Below are positions 1-6,848 of a stretch of DNA of 7,252 nucleotides, piece by piece (the first letter of the stretch is position 1; each line of letters starts with the position of its first letter). The stretch is taken from contig DBNU01000040.1 in assembly GCA_002299125.1 (NCBI GenBank), forward strand, positions 8,983 through 16,234, given 5' to 3'. Under the pieces are notes generated by a model. The model did no database searches and was not told the DNA's origin. It saw only the letters and a program-made list of their open reading frames with translations. This DNA comes from Proteobacteria bacterium UBA664 (GTDB lineage Bacteria; Pseudomonadota; Gammaproteobacteria; UBA7966). The position numbers and the translations under genes were made by a program.

Positions 1-69
1 GCGCTGCTCACGATCGATCCTTCTCGCACGCGCGTACGCGTGCTGCCCCTGAACCGCGAGCAAGGGTGA
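1..69 (+). CDS. C-terminal end of an unidentified protein (partial)
   Basis: Frame 1 reads 22 codons, ending LPLNREQG, then TGA at 67-69. Third codon positions are mostly G or C (about 17 of 22), as in the confirmed genes of the window, which favours this frame as the real tail of an upstream gene. The fragment is too short to assign to a family and no motif is recognisable. The candidate ahcY promoter begins about 19 bases after its stop, so it is probably a separate transcription unit from ahcY. Confidence 0.45.
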   Translation, partial: ALLTIDPSRTRVRVLPLNREQG

Positions 70-87
70 CAGTGTGCAAGTTCGACC

Positions 88-116
88 TTGACCCTCCTCC
101 CCCCACCGTCTACCCT
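88..116 (+). promoter_or_regulatory. Candidate sigma-70 promoter for ahcY
   Basis: TTGACC at 88-93 matches the -35 consensus at 5 of 6 positions. After a 17-base spacer, TACCCT at 111-116 is a weak -10 box (first T, A and last T match). Transcription would begin near 123, just before the first paired bases of the SAH riboswitch at about 127. That fit is the main support, because the -10 box alone is poor. Confidence 0.5.
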
Positions 117-126
117 CGCGGCCCAG

Positions 127-217
127 TGGTCGAGGAGCGTTGCAGCATCGCCCAGCGATGCCAGGCTCGGCCCGGCCCCAGCGCCTTGTAGCGCCCGGGG
201 CTCCTGCAACGGCGCTC
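127..217 (+). promoter_or_regulatory. S-adenosylhomocysteine (SAH) riboswitch upstream of ahcY
   Basis: The sequence carries the signature of the SAH riboswitch class, known in front of ahcY in beta- and gammaproteobacteria. The 5' strand CGAGGAGCG (131-139) is followed by TTGCA. P1 pairs CGAG (131-134) with CTCG (166-169), after the conserved CCAGG at 161-165. A small hairpin GCATCG/CGATGC lies at 145-161. A longer hairpin pairs GCCCC (175-179) with GGGGC (197-201), and inside it GCGC (181-184) with GCGC (191-194). The 3' strand TGCAACGGCGCTC (205-217) pairs back to 135-144: GAGCG with CGCTC and TTGCA with TGCAA, forming the pseudoknot-type helix. Members of this class raise expression when SAH binds, which fits control of SAH hydrolase. 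The ligand is assigned from sequence and gene context, not measured. Confidence 0.92.
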
Positions 218-256
218 GCCCACTTCCCATGTCACCATGACCAAGGAGGGCGCGAG

Positions 257-1675
<1,419 letters not shown>

Positions 1676-1683
1676 TGACGCAG

Positions 1684-1738
1684 CGCCCGAGCGCAGCTCG
1701 GGGCGGCGCCGGTCGCGCGGTCACGGCCTTTCAGGCCG
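1684..1738 (+). terminator. Pair of GC-rich stem-loops after ahcY, possible transcript end
   Basis: CCCGAGC (1686-1692) pairs with GCTCGGG (1696-1702) around a 3-base loop, starting 11 bases after the ahcY stop. A second stem pairs CGGCCT (1724-1729) with AGGCCG (1733-1738), also with a 3-base loop. Neither is followed by a T run, so this is not a textbook intrinsic terminator. The stems could instead protect the 3' end of the ahcY mRNA. Confidence 0.3.
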
Positions 1739-1751
1739 CATGACACGACGC

Positions 1752-1788
1752 TCCTGCCGGAGTGACTTCATAAGTCGCTCCGGCAGGA
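1752..1788. repeat. 17-bp inverted repeat in the ahcY-metF gap
   Basis: The arm TCCTGCCGGAGTGACTT (1752-1768) is complementary to AAGTCGCTCCGGCAGGA (1772-1788), with one G-T wobble and a 3-base CAT loop. No T tract follows on either strand, so a classical terminator is unlikely. The CCGGAGCGACTT core resembles the GGAGCGGCTT-type REP palindromes scattered between genes in Pseudomonas and xanthomonads. That family link is a resemblance only. Confidence 0.7.
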
Positions 1789-1856
1789 AATCGCCGGCCG
1801 GATCGTCGCCCCGCCCGCTGCTGGGATCGAACCTCCGACAGACCGAGGAGCGCAGC

Positions 1857-2723
1857 ATGACTTTCCCGTTCAGCTTCGAATTCTTCCCGCCGCGCTCGCC
1901 CGAGGCCGTGGGCAAGCTGCAGACCACGCGTGATCGCCTGGCGCGTCTGTCACCCGAATACTTCTCCGTGACCTTCGGCGCCGGTGGCAGCACCCGTGAC
2001 CGCACGGCGGAGACGGTGCACGAGATCAGGCGCCAGACCGGCCTGCCCGGTGTGCCCCATATCTCCTGTATCGGTATCCCGCTCGATGACATCCGCAGCA
2101 TCGTGGACGGCTACCGTGAGGCCGGCATTCGGCATCTCGTGGCCCTGCGCGGCGACCTGCCCTCGGGCTCGGTCGGCTGGGGTGAACTGCGCTATGCCAA
2201 CGAACTCGTGGAGTTCGTGCGCAAGGAGACCGGCGATCACTTCCACATCGAGGTCGCTGCCTATCCCGAGGTGCATCCGCAGGCGCAGAGTGCGCGCCAC
2301 GACCTCGAGAACTTCCGCCGCAAGGTGGTGGCGGGTGCGAGTGGTGCCATCACCCAGTACTTCTACAACCCCGAGGCCTATTTCCGCTTCGTGGATGAGG
2401 CCGGTCGCATCGGCATTACCATCCCCATCGTCCCCGGCGTGATGCCGATCATCAACTACACCCAGTTGATGCGTTTCTCGGAGGCCTGTGGTGCCGACAT
2501 CCCGCGCTGGATCGTGCATCGACTGCGCGATTTCGGTGATGACCGCGAGGCCATCCGTACCTTTGGCGTGGAGGTCACCACCGAGCTGTGCCGGCGACTG
2601 CTCGACGGCGGCGCGCCCGGTCTGCATTTCTACACCATGAACCAGTACGAGGCCTCGGCGGCCATCCTGCGCAATCTCGGGGTGGTGCCGCAGGAGCAGG
2701 CCCCGGTGGCAGGGTCCGCCTGA
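1857..2723 (+). CDS. metF: 5,10-methylenetetrahydrofolate reductase
   Basis: This cytosolic FAD enzyme reduces 5,10-methylene-THF to 5-methyl-THF, the methyl donor for homocysteine to methionine. The start at 1857 has GAGGAG at 1845-1850, 6 bases upstream, and gives the family-typical N-terminus FSFEFFPPR. An in-frame ATG at 1740 would read through the inverted repeat and is rejected. The 288-residue product is normal for bacterial MetF, which is a single TIM-barrel domain without the regulatory extension of eukaryotic MTHFR. Visible motifs are E8 in FSFEFFPPR (equivalent of E. coli catalytic Glu28), TFGAGGS (39-45), ALRGD (96-100, whose Asp is equivalent to E. coli Asp120), TQYFY (166-170) and GLHFYTMN (255-262). 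With ahcY it forms a methyl-cycle pair. The response regulator begins 17 bases after its stop, so they may share an mRNA without sharing a pathway. Confidence 0.97.
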   Translation: MTFPFSFEFFPPRSPEAVGKLQTTRDRLARLSPEYFSVTFGAGGSTRDRTAETVHEIRRQTGLPGVPHISCIGIPLDDIRSIVDGYREAGIRHLVALRGDLPSGSVGWGELRYANELVEFVRKETGDHFHIEVAAYPEVHPQAQSARHDLENFRRKVVAGASGAITQYFYNPEAYFRFVDEAGRIGITIPIVPGVMPIINYTQLMRFSEACGADIPRWIVHRLRDFGDDREAIRTFGVEVTTELCRRLLDGGAPGLHFYTMNQYEASAAILRNLGVVPQEQAPVAGSA

Positions 2724-2740
2724 GCGGTTCCCCGACCGCG

Positions 2741-4183
2741 ATGAACGCATCCAGCGGGCTGCCGCAACTCCTGCTGGTCGACGACGATGCGCTCATCCGC
2801 TCCTCCCTGGCCTTCGCCCTGGAGGAGGATTGGGAGGTGCTGGAGGCAGGCAGCCGCGCCGAGGCGCTGGCGCGGCTGGAGTCCGCAGCGGAGCCGCCGC
2901 TGCTCGCGCTGGTCGATCTCGGCCTGCCGCCCGATCCGCATGCGCCTCGCGAGGGTCTGGCGCTGATCGAAGACTTGATCGGCCGCAATCCGCGCATGCG
3001 CGTGCTGGTGTTGACCGGCCAGCAGCCGGACCGCACGCTGTCCCTGGCCTACGCCTGCGGGGCAGTGGATTTCCTGGCGAAGCCGGTGGGGGTGACCACG
3101 CTCCGGGAGCGCCTCGCTTTGCAGTGCGGGATCCTGCGTCTCGAGGCCAATGCCGCTGATGCGGAGGGCACGACCGACGGGCTCATCGGTGATTCGCCAG
3201 TCATGCGGGATCTGCGTGCCCGCTTGCAACGCACCGCTACCGCCGGCTTCCCGGTCCTCATCACCGGTGAATCCGGCACCGGCAAGGAACTGGTCGCACG
3301 CGCCCTGCACACGCAAGGGCCACGGCGTGCAGGTCCCTTTCTCGCCATCAATTGTGCCGCCCTCGCCCCGCAACTCATCGAGGCGCAGCTCTTCGGGCAT
3401 GTGCGTGGGGCCTTCACCGGTGCGGTCACGGCGGCTGAGGGTCTGCTCGCGGCGGCCGCGCGCGGCACCCTGTTGCTCGATGAATTGGGCGAACTGCCGG
3501 TGGACCTGCAGGCGAAGCTCTTGCGGGTGCTGGAGAGCGGCGAGTACTTTCGCCTGGGTGAAACCACGCCCCGGCAGACTGACGCGCGCATCGTGGCCGC
3601 CACCAACCGCGACCTCGCGGTCGAGGTGCGCGCGGGTCGTTTCCGCGAGGACCTCTACCACCGCATCTCGGTGCTGACCCTTGCGCTGCCGCCGCTGCGT
3701 GACCGCGGGGATGACATCCTCCTGCTCTTCGAGTGGTTCCGCAGTTGCTGGCGAGACCGTCTGCCCGGCTTCCTGCTGGAGGAGACGGCGCGCGCGCGTC
3801 TGCTGCAGCATGCCTTTCCCGGCAACGTCCGCGAGTTACGCAATCTGGTGGTGCGGCTGGCCACCCACCATGCCCATGCCAGCGTGGGGGTAGCCGAGCT
3901 TGAGTCGGCCCTCGGGCTCAACGAGCCCACGACCGCACCCGCCGACAGAGCGCCCGTACCGACGGGTGACGCAGGACCGGCATTCGACCCGCGGGCGGAT
4001 CTCGGCGGCGAAGGCTTCGACCTCGATCTGCGGCTGCGCGCCGTCGAGCGCGCCTATCTGGAGACCGCCCTGCAGATGGCCGGGGGGAATCTGTCTCGCG
4101 CCGCACGCCTGCTCGGCCTGCACCGCACGACGCTGTACAGTCGCCTCGAACGCCACGGGGCCCTGCCGCGCCAGGGCGACTGA
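2741..4183 (+). CDS. Sigma-54-dependent response regulator (NtrC family, PrsR-like)
   Basis: This 480-residue cytosolic transcription activator has three domains. The receiver (about 9-130) carries the acid pair D14/D15, phospho-acceptor D59, T92 and K114. The AAA+ domain (about 148-375) shows Walker A GESGTGKE (176-183), the sigma-54 contact loop GAFTGA (223-228), Walker B TLLLDE (243-248), ATNRDL (287-292) and GNVRELRN (361-368). A Fis-type helix-turn-helix follows at about 436-474 (GGNLSRAARLLGLHRTTLYSRLERHG). The receiver phrase DLGLPPDPHAPREGL resembles the PrsR regulators linked to PEP-CTERM and exopolysaccharide loci. The usual partner kinase PrsK is not in the window. The start at 2741 gives the receiver's normal N-terminus, but no Shine-Dalgarno sequence precedes it; the 17-base gap after metF is a small hairpin. 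The mshM-like ATPase gene follows by 35 bases, so a role in pilus or surface gene control is a guess from position. Confidence 0.93.
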   Translation: MNASSGLPQLLLVDDDALIRSSLAFALEEDWEVLEAGSRAEALARLESAAEPPLLALVDLGLPPDPHAPREGLALIEDLIGRNPRMRVLVLTGQQPDRTLSLAYACGAVDFLAKPVGVTTLRERLALQCGILRLEANAADAEGTTDGLIGDSPVMRDLRARLQRTATAGFPVLITGESGTGKELVARALHTQGPRRAGPFLAINCAALAPQLIEAQLFGHVRGAFTGAVTAAEGLLAAAARGTLLLDELGELPVDLQAKLLRVLESGEYFRLGETTPRQTDARIVAATNRDLAVEVRAGRFREDLYHRISVLTLALPPLRDRGDDILLLFEWFRSCWRDRLPGFLLEETARARLLQHAFPGNVRELRNLVVRLATHHAHASVGVAELESALGLNEPTTAPADRAPVPTGDAGPAFDPRADLGGEGFDLDLRLRAVERAYLETALQMAGGNLSRAARLLGLHRTTLYSRLERHGALPRQGD

Positions 4184-4218
4184 CACCGGCAAGCACCGGA
4201 GGAGCCACCGCGCCACCC

Positions 4219-5145
4219 ATGTATCTTGCCCACTTCGGACTGAACTCCCCGCCCTTCCGCATCACACCCGATCCGGCCCTCTTCTTTCCGGGCGCGGATC
4301 GGGGTGCCGTGTTGCAGGCGCTGCTCTATGCCGTCTCCAATGGCGAGGGGATCGTGAAGGTCACGGGCGAGGTCGGCAGTGGCAAGACCATGCTCTGCCG
4401 GATGCTCGAGCGGGAGCTGCCAGCCACGGTGGACGTGGTCTATCTGGCCAACCCGTCGCTCGCCCCGGAGGAGGTGCCGCGGGCCGTGGCCTTTGAACTC
4501 GGTCTGGAGTTGCCGACACCCACGCATCGACTGGAGGTCATCCACACCCTGCAGCGCTACCTGCTGGCGCGGCACGCCGAGAATCGCCGTGTGGTGCTCT
4601 TCGTGGAGGAGGCCCAGGGCATGCCGCCGGCGACGCTCGAGGAACTCCGGCTGCTCTCGAATCTCGAGACCTCGCACGACAAGCTGCTGCAGATCGTGCT
4701 CTTCGGTCAGCCCGAACTGGATGCAACGCTCGCCCGCCACGATCTGCGCCAACTGCGTGAGCGCATCACCTACAGCTTCGAGCTGGAGCCGCTGGATCGC
4801 GTGCAGGTGCGGGATTACCTGCTCGCCCGCCTGCGTGCCTGCGGTCATCGGGTGGGTGAGCTCTTCAGTCCGGCCGCCTGTCGCGCCCTGGCCCGACACT
4901 CCGGAGGTCTGCTGCGCCGGGTCAACGTGCTCGCCGACAAGTCTCTGCTTGCCGCCTTCGCGAGCGGCGCCCCGCGCGTGGAGGGGCGGCATGTCCAGCA
5001 GGCCGCGCGTGACTGCGGTTATCCGGGGCGCGCGGCCACCAACTGGCCCTGGCTGGTGGCCGCTGCCGTGCTGGCCGTCAGTCTCGGCCTCCTCATCTGG
5101 CTGGCGGTATTCCACTTTGGGCTGTTCCGGACGCCTGGTGCCTGA
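4219..5145 (+). CDS. mshM: ExeA/GspA-family AAA ATPase, MshM-like (MSHA-type pilus biogenesis)
   Basis: The protein opens with MYLAHFGLNSPPFRITPDP, the standard start of the ExeA/MshM family, whose members are linked to assembling secretins or MSHA pili. The 308 residues show Walker A GEVGSGKT (50-57), Walker B VVLFVEEAQ (125-133), sensor-type QIVLFGQPEL (158-167) and RQLRERITYSFELEPL (177-192). One membrane helix at about 278-298 (WLVAAAVLAVSLGLLIWLAVF) leaves only about 10 residues beyond it. It therefore lacks the periplasmic peptidoglycan-binding part of ExeA/GspA. The ATPase domain should sit in the cytoplasm, anchored to the inner membrane. The Walker B aspartate is Glu130, a conservative change. 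GGAGGAG (4198-4204) lies 14 bases before the ATG, a long spacing. An MshL-type secretin begins 1.7 kb downstream and supports the MSHA assignment, but a related secretin-partner ATPase cannot be excluded. Confidence 0.82.
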   Translation: MYLAHFGLNSPPFRITPDPALFFPGADRGAVLQALLYAVSNGEGIVKVTGEVGSGKTMLCRMLERELPATVDVVYLANPSLAPEEVPRAVAFELGLELPTPTHRLEVIHTLQRYLLARHAENRRVVLFVEEAQGMPPATLEELRLLSNLETSHDKLLQIVLFGQPELDATLARHDLRQLRERITYSFELEPLDRVQVRDYLLARLRACGHRVGELFSPAACRALARHSGGLLRRVNVLADKSLLAAFASGAPRVEGRHVQQAARDCGYPGRAATNWPWLVAAAVLAVSLGLLIWLAVFHFGLFRTPGA

Positions 5146-5159
5146 GATGAAACCTCAAA

Positions 5160-5189
5160 CCGTGATCCCCGCCTGCGCGGGGATCACGG
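5160..5189. repeat. Perfect 13-bp palindrome after mshM (dispersed repeat copy 1)
   Basis: CCGTGATCCCCGC (5160-5172) pairs perfectly with GCGGGGATCACGG (5177-5189) around a CTGC loop, 14 bases after the mshM stop. The 20-base core 5165-5184 recurs exactly at 5304-5323. No T run follows, so any terminator role would be non-canonical. The sequence belongs to the common ATTCCCGC/GCGGGAAT type of intergenic repeat in proteobacteria. Confidence 0.85.
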
Positions 5190-5217
5190 CGTGGTGCGTA
5201 CGAAGGTGATGGCTCAT

Positions 5218-5328
5218 CGTCATTCCCGCCCCCGACAAGGGCACTCGGGGGCAGGCTGCGGCGGGAATCCAGCGTCGTTGCGCCGTCGCTGCGGAAGGAC
5301 TGGATCCCCGCCTGCGCGGGGATGACGG
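5218..5328. repeat. Composite dispersed repeat with inverted ends (copies 2 and 3)
   Basis: This 111-base element begins CGTCATTCCCGC and ends GCGGGGATGACGG, so its ends are inverted copies of each other with one mismatch. Copy 2 pairs ATTCCCGC (5222-5229) with GCGGGAAT (5261-5268) and holds a nested hairpin, CCCCCGA (5229-5235) with TCGGGGG (5245-5251). Copy 3 pairs ATCCCCGC (5304-5311) with GCGGGGAT (5316-5323) around CTGC. CCAG (5269-5272) and CTGG (5300-5303) flank the central spacer as mirror partners. The layout resembles a small non-coding mobile palindrome such as a REP pair or MITE. No transposase is present. Confidence 0.75.
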
Positions 5329-5370
5329 TGTGGTCACCGCGCCGACTATGCTTGCAGCCGGGCGCGGTAA

Positions 5371-5397
5371 GTGCCCACTTCCGGCTCTCGGGGGCAC
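5371..5397 (+). promoter_or_regulatory. Inverted repeat in the leader of the catalase-like gene
   Basis: GTGCCC (5371-5376) can pair with GGGCAC (5392-5397) across a 15-base loop, 55 bases upstream of the start codon. TATGCT at 5347-5352 could be a -10 box, but no -35 box sits at a proper distance. The hairpin could be a leader structure or an operator. The evidence is weak. Confidence 0.25.
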
Positions 5398-5451
5398 CCA
5401 CCAAGGCCGCCGCCGCGCCCAGCCCTTCAGTTGATCAAGGAGGTTGTGACC

Positions 5452-6438
5452 ATGCGTTCACCGGCAGGATTCGGCGTCACGCTTGTGTTGACCACTCTGG
5501 CCGCAGCCTCGTCGGCACTGGCCGATGTGTCGGGCAAGGATCTGGTCGATGCCCTGAACGGTGTCTTCGGGCAGCACGCCGGCAAGCGCGCCTCGCATGC
5601 GAAGGGTGTCTGTGCCATGGGGCAGTTCACTGCGACCCAGACGGCACGTTCGCTGTCGGCGACGGCGCTGTTCACCGGAGGTTCGAAGCCGGTGACGCTG
5701 CGCTATTCCATCGGGGGTGGGAATCCGGCGGTCGCGGACGGGACACGCGCCGTGCGAGGCATGGCCGTGCGCTTCGTGTTGCCCGACGACGAACTGATGG
5801 ATCTGGTGACGGTCTCCGCGCCGGTATTCTTTGCCCGCACCCCGGAGCAGACGCTCGAATTCCTGCGGGTGCGTGCCGTCGATCCGGCCACGGGTAAGCC
5901 GGATCCAGCCAAGGTGGAGGCCTTTGGCAAGGCCAATCCGGAAACCCTGCGACAGTCCGCGTGGCTGAAGGCCAACCCGCTGCCGGCGAGCTACCTCACC
6001 TCGCCTTACTTCGGTGTGCATGCCTTCCGCTTCGTGAACGCCGCTGGCGAAGCGGTTCATGGACGCTGGGAGATTGAGCCAGTGGACGGTGTGGTGGGCC
6101 TGTCGGAGGAAGCACTGGCCGGGCTGCCCAACGACTTCCTGGCAAGTGACCTCGAGTCGCGGCTGGCTGGCGGCCCCGTGTCTTTCGAGCTGCATGTGCG
6201 CGTTGCCGAGGCGGGAGATCCACTCGATGATCCGACCGCGCTGTGGCCGGCGGAGCGGCGCCGGGTGCACGTCGGGAAGCTGACCGTCACCGCAGCCACG
6301 GGGCAGGAGTGCGACGCCATCATGTTCAATCCGCTGGCACTGCCCGCGGGCATCGAGCCGTCGGCGGACCCCATCCTGCCCCTTCGGCTGCCGTCTTACG
6401 TGGAGTCTCTCTCCCGCCGCATGCAGCCGCTGCCCTGA
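5452..6438 (+). CDS. Exported catalase-related peroxidase (SrpA/minicatalase family)
   Basis: Family members are small haem proteins related to catalase that often act as peroxidases on hydrogen peroxide or organic peroxides. The start at 5452 has an almost perfect AAGGAGGT (5437-5444) 7 bases upstream. Of 328 residues, 1-24 form a signal peptide with likely cleavage after SALA, so the mature protein should be periplasmic. Catalase-fold landmarks include H49 in KRASHAKGV (probable distal haem His), LRYSIGGGNP (83-92) followed by VRGMAVRF, SAPVFFARTPE (122-132), DPTALWP (260-266) and ECDAIMFNPLALPAGIEPSADPIL (286-309). The C-terminal RLPSY holds Y316, the likely proximal haem tyrosine. The protein is far shorter than full catalases (about 480 or more residues), as usual for this family. 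It lies between the mshM- and mshL-like genes, flanked by repeats upstream and a long gap downstream, so it may have been inserted and expressed separately. Confidence 0.88.
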   Translation: MRSPAGFGVTLVLTTLAAASSALADVSGKDLVDALNGVFGQHAGKRASHAKGVCAMGQFTATQTARSLSATALFTGGSKPVTLRYSIGGGNPAVADGTRAVRGMAVRFVLPDDELMDLVTVSAPVFFARTPEQTLEFLRVRAVDPATGKPDPAKVEAFGKANPETLRQSAWLKANPLPASYLTSPYFGVHAFRFVNAAGEAVHGRWEIEPVDGVVGLSEEALAGLPNDFLASDLESRLAGGPVSFELHVRVAEAGDPLDDPTALWPAERRRVHVGKLTVTAATGQECDAIMFNPLALPAGIEPSADPILPLRLPSYVESLSRRMQPLP

Positions 6439-6848
6439 TTCGATGCAAGCCGCGCCGGGGCCCTGAGGTTCGGGGGGCGGCGCGCTCGAGAGACCGGCCC
6501 GGGTGGGCCCGCGGGGCGTAGGAGGGACGACCTGTCCCGATGGCGATCCCGGGATGACGGATGCGTCAACGGAACGCCGTCACATTTCGGGTGCCGCGGC
6601 CGATGGTTTCACATTGGGGCTGGATTAGGCTTGCGTTGGCCGTCGCGATCGGCGAACGCGGGGCCGCCCCGGCAGGGTGAACGCCACCCGCGCAGTCCGG
6701 GGGGGCGTGCGCCGTGGTGCGATAACCGTGCGGCGGCTGGCCGTGGAGCGGCCGCTGCGTCGGTTCCGGCTTCGGTAGATTCCCTAGGCGCGCGGGTGGC
6801 GAGCCGCTAGACTCGTGATCCAGAATCTCAGTTAAAGAGCGCAACCAC
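6439..6848. other. Long hairpin-rich non-coding gap
   Basis: No convincing gene is present in these 410 bases. The region holds a series of short inverted repeats: CGCGCCG/CGGCGCG (6451-6457 with 6478-6484), GGCCC/GGGCC (6496-6509), GGGAC/GTCCC (6524-6538), the palindrome ATCCCGGGAT (6546-6555), TGACGG/CCGTCA (6555-6582), GGGG/CCCC (6660-6670) and GGCCG/CGGCC (6739-6753). The first, 12 bases after the catalase-like stop, could end that transcript, though no T run follows. No strong sigma-70 or sigma-54 promoter was recognised for the secretin gene. Part of the region must be the secretin's 5' regulatory DNA if that gene is transcribed independently. Confidence 0.6.

Noticed and set aside
140..256. 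N-terminal extension of ahcY from ATG 140
   Set aside because: It lies inside the riboswitch, has no ribosome site and adds residues unlike the family. ATG 257 has a strong Shine-Dalgarno sequence.
2630..3811. 393-codon minus-strand frame over the response regulator
   Set aside because: It is a shadow of the sigma-54 activator, whose motifs are complete on the + strand. The minus translation is low-complexity and shows no family motif.
5093..5404. Minus-strand small proteins containing VIPAQAGI
   Set aside because: They are translations of the dispersed palindromes. This peptide recurs wherever the repeat occurs and is not evidence of a gene.
6554..6628. 24-codon frame (starts MTDASTERRH) after an AGGAGG at 6520-6525
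   Set aside because: The ribosome-like site is too far from this ATG (28 bases). It is nearer a 5-codon frame at 6540. Neither shows a membrane, leader or conserved pattern.
6616..6634. Sigma-54 promoter for the secretin (GG ... TTGC near 6622-6634)
   Set aside because: The GG-to-GC spacing is one base short of the strict sigma-54 requirement and the -24 box lacks CAC.
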